Shown in pieces: positions 26,675 to 33,972 of a stretch of 39,875 bases of DNA (position 1 is its first letter; every line of letters begins with the position of its first letter). A program made the translations under genes and the position numbers. The notes beneath the pieces were generated by a model. That model was given only the letters and a program-made list of their open reading frames with translations, was not told the DNA's origin and made no database searches. This DNA comes from Hyphomicrobiales bacterium (GTDB lineage Bacteria; Pseudomonadota; Alphaproteobacteria; Rhizobiales; Xanthobacteraceae), in assembly GCA_021323775.1 (NCBI GenBank), contig JAJPKK010000172.1:1-39875 (forward strand), read 5' to 3'.

Positions 26675-27169
26675 ATGTCCGAAACCGAAGCCATGACGGC
26701 GAAACGGCACAAGCGCGGCGGCATGTATTTTGAGGATTTTGCCGAGGGACAAATCTTCGAGCACCGCTACTACCGGACCGTGACCCAGATGGACAACATG
26801 TTGTTTTCCAACATGACGCTGAATCCGCAGCCCCTGCACATCGACCGGCATTTTTGCGAGCAGGAAACCGAATGGGGCCAGCCGCTGATGAACTCGCTGT
26901 TCACGCTGGGCCTGATGATCGGCATGTCGGTGTCGGACATCACCACCGGCACCACGATTGCCAATCTCGGCATGACCGAGGTGCGCTTTCCGCATCCGGT
27001 GTTCGAAGGCGACACCCTTCATGCCACCACCGAGGTGGCGGGCAAGCGCGTCTCCAAATCGCGCAGCGGCGCCGGCATCGTCGAGCTGATCCATCGCTGC
27101 TACAACCAGGACGACAAGCTCGTCGCCGAATGCCGGCGCAGCGCCTTCATTCGGATGCGGCCGGCCTGA
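26675..27169 (+). CDS. MaoC family hydratase
   Basis: The 164-residue protein is a single hot-dog domain of the MaoC dehydratase family. Features are YFEDFAEGQIFEHRYYRTVTQMDN, the catalytic pattern NPQPLHIDRHF (Asp and His) and GMSVSDITTGTTIANLGM. It should add water to, or remove it from, an enoyl-CoA. It resembles mesaconyl-CoA hydratase-like proteins more than fatty acid enzymes (inference). AAGGAGAG precedes the ATG. Its stop TGA overlaps the next start by one base (TGATG). Confidence 0.9.
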   Translation: MSETEAMTAKRHKRGGMYFEDFAEGQIFEHRYYRTVTQMDNMLFSNMTLNPQPLHIDRHFCEQETEWGQPLMNSLFTLGLMIGMSVSDITTGTTIANLGMTEVRFPHPVFEGDTLHATTEVAGKRVSKSRSGAGIVELIHRCYNQDDKLVAECRRSAFIRMRPA

Positions 27170-28050
27170 TGCGCTCGCTGCTGTTTGTTCCGGCGGACTC
27201 GCCTGATAAGCTCAGCAAGGCGCTCGGCTGCGGCGCTGACGCCCTCATCCTTGATTTGGAAGATTCCGTCGCTCCGGAGCGCAAGGAGGCCGCGCGCGCC
27301 GGGGCAGCGGCCTTTCTGGCGCAGGTGCGGCCCCTGCAACAGCGGCCTCGCCTCGTCGTGCGCATCAATGGGCTCGCCACTGGCCTGAGCGACGCCGATC
27401 TCGATGCGGTGGCGTCCGCGCGCCCGGACGCTGTGATGCTGCCGAAGGCGGAAGGCGGGGCCGCCGTGGTTCACCTCGATGCCAAGCTCTGCGCACGCGA
27501 GGCGCTCAATGGGCTCGACGAGGGCGCAATCGGGATCGTGGCGATCGCCACTGAAACCGCGCCGGCGCTGTTTGTCGCCGGCACCTACCGGGGCGCCAGC
27601 CCGCGCCTCGCGGCCCTCACCTGGGGGGCGGAGGACCTCTCGGCCGAACTCGGCGCCGAGGCGAGCCGCGACGCACAAGGGCAATTTCTCGACCCCTACC
27701 GGCTTGCCCGCGCCCTCTGCCTCGCGGCCGCCGCCGCCGCCAATGTGCCGGCGCTCGATACCGTTTATGTGGATTTTCGCAACGAGGCCGGCCTGCGGCG
27801 CGAATGCGAGGAGGCCCGCCGCGACGGCTTCACCGGCAAGATGGCGATCCACCCGGCGCAGGTCGCGACCATCAACGACGTGTTCACGCCCTCGCCCCAG
27901 GCGGTCGCGCGGGCGCAGGCGATCGTCGCAGCGTTCGCCGCGGAGCCCGGCGCCGGCGTGATCGGCATCGATGGAGTGATGTATGACCGCCCGCATCTCG
28001 CCAAAGCGGAACGCTTGCTCGCGCGCGCGAAGGCGGCTGGGGTGATGTAA
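27169..28050 (+). CDS. CitE-like CoA ester lyase
   Basis: The 293-residue TIM-barrel protein matches the HpcH/CitE family: MRSLLFVPADSPDKLSKA, GADALILDLEDSVAPERK, RINGLATGL, LPKAEGG, AIATETAPALF and KMAIHPAQVATIN. Such lyases cleave or make citramalyl-, malyl- or beta-methylmalyl-CoA. It is translationally coupled to the MaoC gene. A hydratase plus this lyase could turn an enoyl-CoA such as mesaconyl-CoA into acetyl-CoA or propionyl-CoA plus a keto acid (inference). Confidence 0.9.
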   Translation: MRSLLFVPADSPDKLSKALGCGADALILDLEDSVAPERKEAARAGAAAFLAQVRPLQQRPRLVVRINGLATGLSDADLDAVASARPDAVMLPKAEGGAAVVHLDAKLCAREALNGLDEGAIGIVAIATETAPALFVAGTYRGASPRLAALTWGAEDLSAELGAEASRDAQGQFLDPYRLARALCLAAAAAANVPALDTVYVDFRNEAGLRRECEEARRDGFTGKMAIHPAQVATINDVFTPSPQAVARAQAIVAAFAAEPGAGVIGIDGVMYDRPHLAKAERLLARAKAAGVM

Positions 28051-28066
28051 CGAAGCTTCGTAGCCA

Positions 28067-28108
28067 GATGGAGTTAGCGCACGCGCCTCCGCGTGCGCTA
28101 ACTCCATC
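28067..28108. repeat. Perfect 19-base inverted repeat with 4-base loop
   Basis: The arm GATGGAGTTAGCGCACGCG (28067-28085) and its exact reverse complement (28090-28108) enclose CCTC. It lies between the convergent CitE-like and hisI genes, just after a CGAAGCTTCG palindrome that abuts the stop codon. No T run follows, so it is more likely a palindromic repeat element than an intrinsic terminator, though it could stop transcripts from both sides. Confidence 0.9.
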
Positions 28109-28179
28109 CGGGAATGGCTGCGCCATGGGCGAGGCCGGTCCCGCATTACGCGCCGGCAAGCGCCCGCGCCCCATGCAGC

Positions 28180-28641
28180 CTACCGGCCGTACGCCTTCGC
28201 GGGATCGAACACCCGTTCGTCATCATGAAATGCCAATGTCAGCGGCGCGTTGGGCCCGTTGCGCACCACTGTGCGATAGAAGCACGAACGCCGCCCGGTG
28301 TGGCACGCGCCGGGGCCGGCCTGCTCGACCCTGAGCCACAGCACATCCTGATCGCAGTCAACGCGTATCTCGGCGACGTGCATCACGTGGCCCGAGGTCT
28401 CGCCTTTCTTCCAGAGCCTCCCGCGCGAGCGGCTGTAAAACCAGGCCTCGCCGGTTGCGATCGTGCGCTCCAGCGCCTGCGCATTCATGTGCGCGACCAT
28501 CAGCAGTCCGCCCGTCCCAGCGTCGGTGACCACACAGGCGATGAGACCGCCGGCGTCGAATTTCGGCGCGAAGATCTGCCCCTCCTCGATCTCCTGCCTG
28601 GAGCCCCGCGGCGAGAACAGCGGTGAGGCAACGCCAGTCAC
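28180..28641 (-). CDS. hisI: Phosphoribosyl-AMP cyclohydrolase
   Basis: The 153-residue protein carries the HisI signatures: [22 protein letters not shown], the metal-binding DCDQD and CHTGRRSC. It opens the adenine ring of phosphoribosyl-AMP, the third step of histidine synthesis. The start GTG 28641 overlaps the folE stop (GTGA), so it is coupled to folE. The 28981-28642 extension of the frame is folE antisense-phase sequence and is excluded. Confidence 0.95.
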   Translation of the reverse strand: MTGVASPLFSPRGSRQEIEEGQIFAPKFDAGGLIACVVTDAGTGGLLMVAHMNAQALERTIATGEAWFYSRSRGRLWKKGETSGHVMHVAEIRVDCDQDVLWLRVEQAGPGACHTGRRSCFYRTVVRNGPNAPLTLAFHDDERVFDPAKAYGR

Positions 28642-29288
28642 CGCCCGGCGTCCCGCACCAGCGAAACGAACCGCACCTGAAGAGCGGGATCGTCGCGAAA
28701 CAGGCCAACGAATTTGGTGGTGACGGTCGACGAGCCGTGTTTCTCGACGCCGCGCAATGACATGCAGGTGTGCTCGGCCTCCACCATCACGGCGACTCCG
28801 CGCGGCTTGAGCACCTCGTTGATGGCGGACGCCACCTGGGACGTGAGATGCTCCTGGGTCTGCAGGCGGCGTGAATAAACGTCGATCAGGCGGGCGAGCT
28901 TTGAGAGTCCTACAACCCGCGCGACCGGGATATAGGCGACATGCGCCTGGCCGTGGAACGGCATCATGTGGTGCTCGCAATTGGAGTGGAACGGGATGTT
29001 CCTCACCAGCACGAACTCGTCGTAGTCGCCCATTTCGCTGAACGTGCGGTCGAGCACATCGACCGGGGATTCGCGATAGCCGCTGTAGAGCTCGTCAAAG
29101 GCAGAAACGACGCGCTTTGGCGTGTCGATGAGGCCTTCCCGCGTCGGGTCGTCGCCGATATAGGCGAGCAGGGTGCGCACGGCGGCCTCGGCCTCGCCGC
29201 GGGACGGGCGCGGCACTGCCCGCGCGGGCGCATCGTGAATGTCGACGGGTAAAGGCGTAACGGCAGGCTTCTTGAGCGCGGTATCCAT
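28638..29288 (-). CDS. folE: GTP cyclohydrolase I
   Basis: The 216-residue protein is a complete Fol[19 protein letters not shown] holds the zinc cysteine and histidines, [14 protein letters not shown] has the second zinc cysteine, and [18 protein letters not shown] is typical. It makes dihydroneopterin triphosphate for folate. I chose ATG 29288; the upstream 23 codons do not match the family. It overlaps hisI. Confidence 0.96.
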   Translation of the reverse strand: MDTALKKPAVTPLPVDIHDAPARAVPRPSRGEAEAAVRTLLAYIGDDPTREGLIDTPKRVVSAFDELYSGYRESPVDVLDRTFSEMGDYDEFVLVRNIPFHSNCEHHMMPFHGQAHVAYIPVARVVGLSKLARLIDVYSRRLQTQEHLTSQVASAINEVLKPRGVAVMVEAEHTCMSLRGVEKHGSSTVTTKFVGLFRDDPALQVRFVSLVRDAGR

Positions 29289-29403
29289 GACGATCGCTCC
29301 GTTCGACCGGAACCTCGGCAAGCCGGGCCCCGGGGGTGTCACCGTCGCGTCGTCCACGGCCTTGCCGCCTCGCGGCGCTCAAGGCGTTGCGGGACGCCGC
29401 ATC

Positions 29404-29445
29404 CCCCACTCCGACCCTCCCCCGCTTGCGGAGGGTAAGATGGGG
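29404..29445. repeat. Palindromic repeat related to the element inside the gamma-glutamyltransferase gene
   Basis: ACCCTCC (29414-29420) pairs with GGAGGGT (29430-29436) and CCCCA (29404-29408) with TGGGG (29441-29445) around an internal loop. The C-rich then G-rich layout matches 9226-9278. It lies between folE and the NifU-like gene. Confidence 0.7.
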
Positions 29446-29569
29446 ATCTGTCATATACATGATAATCAGCGGGCGCGGAAAGACGGCTTCTGATTCGGCC
29501 GCCGCCGCTTATATAGTAGGCCTCGAGGGAGACACAATCGGCGCCCCCGTGACACAAGAAGTCGCGTTC

Positions 29570-30025
29570 ATGCTCAATGAGATTTACAATAGCCGCATCC
29601 TTGAACTTGCCGGAAACATTCCGAGAATCGGGCGGCTCCCGGATCCGGACGCAACCGCGACAGCGCACTCCAAGCTCTGCGGCTCAACGGTCACGATTGA
29701 TCTCAAGATGGACGGCGAGACGGTGACGGATTTCGCCCATGAGGTGAAGGCATGCGCGCTCGGGCAGGCTTCGTCATCCATCATGGCCCGCAACATCATC
29801 GGCGCCAATGCGAGCGAACTGCGTAAGCTGCGCGAGGATGTGCGTCGCATGCTCAAAGAAAATGGCGCGCCGCCCGCGTCCGGACGCTGGGCCGACATCG
29901 CGGTGCTTGAGCCGGTGCGCGACTACAAGGCCCGGCACGCGTCGACGATGCTGACCTTCGACGCGGTCGTGTCCGCCATCGATCAGATCGCCGCAAAGCG
30001 CGCCGCGAAGGAAGGCGCCGCGTAG
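29570..30025 (+). CDS. NifU-like iron-sulfur cluster scaffold protein
   Basis: The 151-residue protein matches the IscU/NifU N-domain as found in Rhizobiales: MLNEIYNSRILELAGNIP, SKLCGST (Cys37), VKACALGQASSSIM (Cys62) and DYKARHAS. The third cluster cysteine of IscU (around 106) is replaced in the YKARHAS region, leaving two. ATG 29570 fits the family; a GTG seven codons upstream (29549) is possible. It probably helps Fe-S delivery, but it may be a variant with another function. Confidence 0.85.
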   Translation: MLNEIYNSRILELAGNIPRIGRLPDPDATATAHSKLCGSTVTIDLKMDGETVTDFAHEVKACALGQASSSIMARNIIGANASELRKLREDVRRMLKENGAPPASGRWADIAVLEPVRDYKARHASTMLTFDAVVSAIDQIAAKRAAKEGAA

Positions 30026-30033
30026 CCGCTGGC

Positions 30034-31398
30034 TCAATCCGGGCTGTTTTGCGCCTGCGCCCGGGTCTCGCCGCGGAGGCGCGGAGGCTCCCTGCAACTC
30101 TTCTCGACCTCGCGGAATGAGCGGCCGAAGCCCACATTGCCGATCCGGATGACTGTGCGCGGATTGCCGAGGCTTTCGGTCTCCACAGTCATCGATGCGG
30201 GGTTGTCGGAGCTGAGCGCGCGCACCAGCCGCGCCGGCAGCGCGGCGGTTGCGACCGATTCCAGTTCGCCGCCGCGGTTCGTCCTTTCCGACGACAAGAT
30301 CTTGAGCTGCTGAAGATGATCGTCGAGCACGAGCGAGACCTGGGCGACGCTGCGCGGCAGGCCGCGATCCGCCGGCCCCGAGCGAAGTTCGCGATAAGTC
30401 AGCGTGAAAGTATCGGGCGCGGCCCCGCAAGCGATGAAGAGCGAGAAGCTTCCGATCCGTTCGCCTTCCAGCGTCAGCGGGTGAGTTCGCGCCAGCACGG
30501 GCTGGCCGGCCCGCATCGTCGTGATCCAGCCGCGGCCATTGGACGACGCTCTCAGCGTCTCCTCGTCAGCCAGCGTCGGACCCGCAGCAGTTTTGACCGC
30601 AGCGGCCGGGGTTGGCGCCTCGACGTCCTGATCGAGCTTCATGCGCCGGAGTTCTTCGCGCGTCAGCGCCCGCATCGGTTCCCACGGCGGCACCCGCAGC
30701 GAGAGCGCGACCAGTTCGACGTCGCCGCCCATCTCGGCGGTGTACTGCAGGATTGCGCCGATATCACGCTGAACGACAACCAGGTCTTCCGCTGTGTAAT
30801 TCGCCGCGACGGCGTCTTCGCGACGGTCGCCGAGCCATATCTGGTGCACCAGCACCCGGGCATCAGGCGGAACATGGCGGTGCACGCCCCCCAGCAGCAC
30901 AAAGCTGCACATGGATTGGCAGTCCGCGCGCCCGGTTGTCTCGCCGTATTTCAGAGACGTCGCGGAACGATGTTCGACGACATGCCCTACAGTCGTGGCG
31001 AAACCGAACCGCCGGATCGCGCGTCCAAGATCAAGGGCGCCCAGCACAGAGCCGCCGTCGGACTCGAGCACCACTGTCGCCTCCGCCTGCCCTCCTCGTG
31101 CGGTCTGCAGTGCATTCTCTCGCACGAAAGTGACGAACTGCCGGGCCGTATCAGCGGTTATCATGCCGGAGGCGCCGATCAGCGGCCGGCATGTGTTGGC
31201 GCATGTTTCCGGCGTCCCGTCCGCGAACAAGGTGAAGCGCATGGGCGACGAGCTGTCGGCGCTGCCAGCGACCGGCTCGGCGGGCACAGGGGGCGGCAAC
31301 GCGGCCCCGGTTATTGGTGAGAGCGCGAGCGTGAGGCATACCGACGCGACCGTGCTCGGCAATGAGCGCGACATCCGTAGTCCATGCCGTAGCGGCAT
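30034..31398 (-). CDS. Exported ClpP-like protein, COG3904 type
   Basis: The protein (454 residues from ATG 31398, 446 from ATG 31374) has a signal peptide and a ClpP/crotonase-like domain at about 60-210. VLESDGGSVLGAL forms the oxyanion-type strand; the SMCSFVLLGG segment aligns with the catalytic serine of ClpP (Ser162), and VHQIW with its histidine (His185). A long C-terminal region of unknown fold follows. It looks like an exported serine-hydrolase-like protein. The C-terminal part is unlike ClpP, so proteolysis is not certain. Confidence 0.75.
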   Translation of the reverse strand: MPLRHGLRMSRSLPSTVASVCLTLALSPITGAALPPPVPAEPVAGSADSSSPMRFTLFADGTPETCANTCRPLIGASGMITADTARQFVTFVRENALQTARGGQAEATVVLESDGGSVLGALDLGRAIRRFGFATTVGHVVEHRSATSLKYGETTGRADCQSMCSFVLLGGVHRHVPPDARVLVHQIWLGDRREDAVAANYTAEDLVVVQRDIGAILQYTAEMGGDVELVALSLRVPPWEPMRALTREELRRMKLDQDVEAPTPAAAVKTAAGPTLADEETLRASSNGRGWITTMRAGQPVLARTHPLTLEGERIGSFSLFIACGAAPDTFTLTYRELRSGPADRGLPRSVAQVSLVLDDHLQQLKILSSERTNRGGELESVATAALPARLVRALSSDNPASMTVETESLGNPRTVIRIGNVGFGRSFREVEKSCREPPRLRGETRAQAQNSPD

Positions 31399-31597
31399 TG
31401 ATGCCCTGCCTGAGTGCTTGGCTTCGTCCCCTCCCGAGGCGCGGGCGTGAAGTGCGTGTCACCTGGGCAGCAAGCTGCTCGGCATGAAGGCGGCGTGTTG
31501 CGCATCTTCATGCTGCGCGACTTGCTTCTCGCCGCTTGTCACACGATATGACTCCCCGCGACCCGCGCCAGGTGACACTACGGATAGGGCATCGGTG

Positions 31598-31930
31598 ATG
31601 TCGGATGCAACACCTAAATTATCCTCCGCGCCCCGCACAAATTTGGCCCGGAGTTCGGCGCGCATCCTCCTGGCTGCCTATCGGCTGACGCTGTCGCCGC
31701 TCATCGGCTACAACTGCCGCCATCTGCCGAGCTGCTCGCAATATGCTGACGAGGCGATAGCGCGCCACGGCTTTTGGGCCGGCGGCTGGATGACCCTCGC
31801 CCGCCTGTTGCGCTGCCACCCGCTTGGGACCTCGGGTCTGGATTTTGTGGCAAGCACCCTGCCGCCCAATTCGCGCTGGTACCTGCCGTGGCGGTATGGC
31901 CGCTGGCGCGGGGTCAATAACCTCCCGTAA
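31598..31930 (+). CDS. yidD: Membrane protein insertion efficiency factor
   Basis: The 110-residue protein matches YidD: YRLTLSPLIGYNCRHLPSCSQYADEAIARHG and RLLRCHPLG with its conserved cysteines, plus a hydrophobic amphipathic N-terminal helix. YidD helps YidC insert inner membrane proteins. ATG 31598 follows AGGG. It is not beside rnpA, rpmH or yidC, the usual neighbours, which is common in this order. Confidence 0.93.
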   Translation: MSDATPKLSSAPRTNLARSSARILLAAYRLTLSPLIGYNCRHLPSCSQYADEAIARHGFWAGGWMTLARLLRCHPLGTSGLDFVASTLPPNSRWYLPWRYGRWRGVNNLP

Positions 31931-31983
31931 TAACGATACGGACAGACCCGGCCGCGTTTGCGCATTCGACCTGTACAATCGAC

Positions 31984-33372
31984 CTAATGGTCGGTCTGCA
32001 CGAGCTGTTCGAGCCGCACCGCGGCGTCAGAGGAGCCCAGTTCGGCTGCCCGGCGATACCACTCCCGCGCCTGGGCCGGGTCGGCGTGGAAATTGATGAT
32101 GCCGAGACGCTTCAGCACGGCCGGATCGTAGGTGCCGCCGAGAGCAAGCGCCGCCTGCGGATCATCGCGTTCGGCTGCCCGGCGCAGAACAAGCCGCGCC
32201 GCCGCCACATCTCCAGCGGAGAGATAGGTGCGGGCACGCACCAGGAGAGCAGCGATTTCGTCGCGATCGCGCGTCGCCACAGAGGGCGTCGCAGGAGGAG
32301 ACACCGAGACCGGCGCTGTGATCGCCGGGACCGGAGCCTTGGGTGCCGGCGCTGCAGCGGGGGCGGGAGGCGCGGCGGCCGTTGGCGCGGACTCGGCGGG
32401 CAGAGAAGCCGGCGGCGCGACCGCAGGGGGCGGCTCGGCGGCCGGCGGGGGAGCTACGATCCGCGACGCCGGCGCACGAGGCGCGGCCGGCACGCGGGGC
32501 GCCAATCCGGGTGGCGGCGTACCAACTGGCGGCGTGCCGAGCCCGTCCGCGGCGTTGTAATTTGCCACAGCCCATGGGGTTCCGCTGGGTGCGCTGGGCT
32601 GGGCGTCCGGCGTCTGCGCAGCCGCCACATCCGCCGCCGCAGGTGCAGGCTTCTGCGGCGCCTCAAAACCCCGGTAGGCAACAGGCGGATAAGAAACCAG
32701 CGCGACATCACTCCCGCCGGCGCTTGCACCCGCCTTGCTCGCAACTTGCTGGGGCGCCCCATGAGGCCCTGTGATCCATAAGAAGCCCAGCGCGCCCGCC
32801 GCCGCCAGAACCATGACACCCGCGAGCCGCACAACCGACGCGAAAATCGGGGTTTTGGCCTGGTAAAGAGGCGGCTCGGGCGTCTGGTCAGGGGCGGAAG
32901 CAAGGCGCGAGCGCAACTCCTTCAAGGCGGCATCGCCTTCGAAGACTGCCGAACGCTTCTTGCGCTTCCGCGCCGACTCCGTCGTCGGGGTCTGGACGGT
33001 CCCGGAAGCGCGGGCGGGCTTTGTCTCCCGCGTTGCATCCCAATCAGGCGCCGGTTCGGTGACAGGCTCAGCATCCAGCTCAAAAGCAGCTTCTTGAGGC
33101 GGCGTCGCCTCCGGTGCGGAAACGAAATCCCGCCCGGAAACGATTTCGCGAGGGGGCGGTGCGTCGGGAGGAGGGGCTGCTTGCCGAAGAGGGGGCGCCT
33201 CGCGAGGAGGCATGGCAATCCGCGGCGGCTTCATCTCCCGCGGCAGCTCCTGCACGGACGCTGCGCTTCGCCCTCTGCCGTCAAACGCCGTCTCCGCACG
33301 CCCGGCTCCTGCTCGGGCCCAACGCGGCGCATAACCCAACGGCCCGTCGGCCCCGCGAACTGGCGTACTCAT
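31984..33372 (-). CDS. Proline-rich single-pass membrane protein with Sel1-like C-terminus
   Basis: The roughly 462-residue protein starts MSTPVRGAD behind GGAGGGGAGC. A charged, proline-rich N-terminal part (1-180) is followed by one membrane segment at about 184-206 (VRLAGVMVLAAAGALGFLWIT), a long alanine/proline linker (about 220-370) and a C-terminal helical repeat domain. The C-terminus (AREWYRRAAELGSSDAAVRLEQL) is a Sel1-like repeat. Sel1 proteins act as protein-protein scaffolds. Orientation is probably N-in, with the repeats in the periplasm. The function is unknown. Confidence 0.75.
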   Translation of the reverse strand: MSTPVRGADGPLGYAPRWARAGAGRAETAFDGRGRSAASVQELPREMKPPRIAMPPREAPPLRQAAPPPDAPPPREIVSGRDFVSAPEATPPQEAAFELDAEPVTEPAPDWDATRETKPARASGTVQTPTTESARKRKKRSAVFEGDAALKELRSRLASAPDQTPEPPLYQAKTPIFASVVRLAGVMVLAAAGALGFLWITGPHGAPQQVASKAGASAGGSDVALVSYPPVAYRGFEAPQKPAPAAADVAAAQTPDAQPSAPSGTPWAVANYNAADGLGTPPVGTPPPGLAPRVPAAPRAPASRIVAPPPAAEPPPAVAPPASLPAESAPTAAAPPAPAAAPAPKAPVPAITAPVSVSPPATPSVATRDRDEIAALLVRARTYLSAGDVAAARLVLRRAAERDDPQAALALGGTYDPAVLKRLGIINFHADPAQAREWYRRAAELGSSDAAVRLEQLVQTDH

Positions 33373-33425
33373 GCTCCCCTCCACTAATTACGCGATCACT
33401 ACATCTCCCACGCACCGGGACCAAT

Positions 33426-33455
33426 CACACCAGATTCACTCACGCCAGATTCGAT
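33426..33455. repeat. 15-base tandem repeat, two copies
   Basis: CACACCAGATTCACT (33426-33440) is followed by CACGCCAGATTCGAT (33441-33455), 12 of 15 bases alike. Confidence 0.5.
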
Positions 33456-33464
33456 CACCTCTTT

Positions 33465-33517
33465 TAGTGCATTGCGATTTCCTAATGCACCGCGATTTCT
33501 TAATGCACTGCAATTGC
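33465..33517. repeat. 18-base tandem repeat, three copies
   Basis: TAGTGCATTGCGATTTCC, TAATGCACCGCGATTTCT and TAATGCACTGCAATTGC follow one another at 33465, 33483 and 33501. The shared core is TRRTGCAYYGCRATT. The spacing of about 1.7 helical turns could suit iteron-like protein binding. Confidence 0.75.
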
Positions 33518-33747
33518 AAAAACACGACGCGCCAAAATCCGTCCATGAAAGGCCGCCGTTTCCCGGAAATGCTGGGGCGGGATGATGAAGTCAGGGCCGA
33601 ACTACGTCAGATTATTCGGTCGGGCCCGGATCGCCCTCCATGGTGCACGTCACACGTCGCGGCCTGCACCCCGCTGGCCGCCAGCCTTGATGATTTAGCC
33701 TCGAAGATCACGTGCCATTGGCAGCGTGCGACGCGTTTCACCCCAGC

Positions 33748-33799
33748 ACTTTTTTGATCCACCCCCACTTTTTTGGTCCACCCCACTTTGGTCCACCCC
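33748..33799. repeat. Tandem repeat of ACTTTTTTGGTCCACCCC, three copies
   Basis: Units at 33748-33766, 33767-33784 and 33785-33799 differ mainly in the length of the T run (six, six and three T) and of the C run. The pattern suggests slippage at homopolymer runs. Confidence 0.75.
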
Positions 33800-33972
33800 A
33801 CCGCTGGAGCGCACCGGCGCAGATTTCGTGTAAGTGCTCTGCAATAGGTTGCGCGACAGTTTGACGGCAATGTGGTCTTTTGTCGAGATCTGGTTGCCAT
33901 TTTTGCTGCATCGAGCAACCGCGTTTGCATGCCGTTACCGTCTAGGAAGGGATTCATCACCACCATCGCGGC

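Larger units (their letters stand above)
33373..33972. other. Gap with stacked tandem repeats
   Basis: About 600 bases separate the Sel1-type gene and the patatin gene. Three different short tandem repeats lie within 375 bases (33426-33455, 33465-33517, 33748-33799; listed separately). A frame at 33607-33966 on the minus strand is open but repeats VGWTK units from the tandem repeat and matches nothing; I do not call it. No gene was recognised. Confidence 0.5.

Noticed and set aside
31456-31578. 11-base inverted repeat GTGTCACCTGG with about 100 bases between arms
   Set aside because: About one such match is expected by chance in a window of this length, and nothing else marks it as an element.
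33607-33966. 119-codon minus-strand frame with VGWTK repeats
   Set aside because: The repeats simply translate the short tandem DNA repeat, and no start signal or family was seen.
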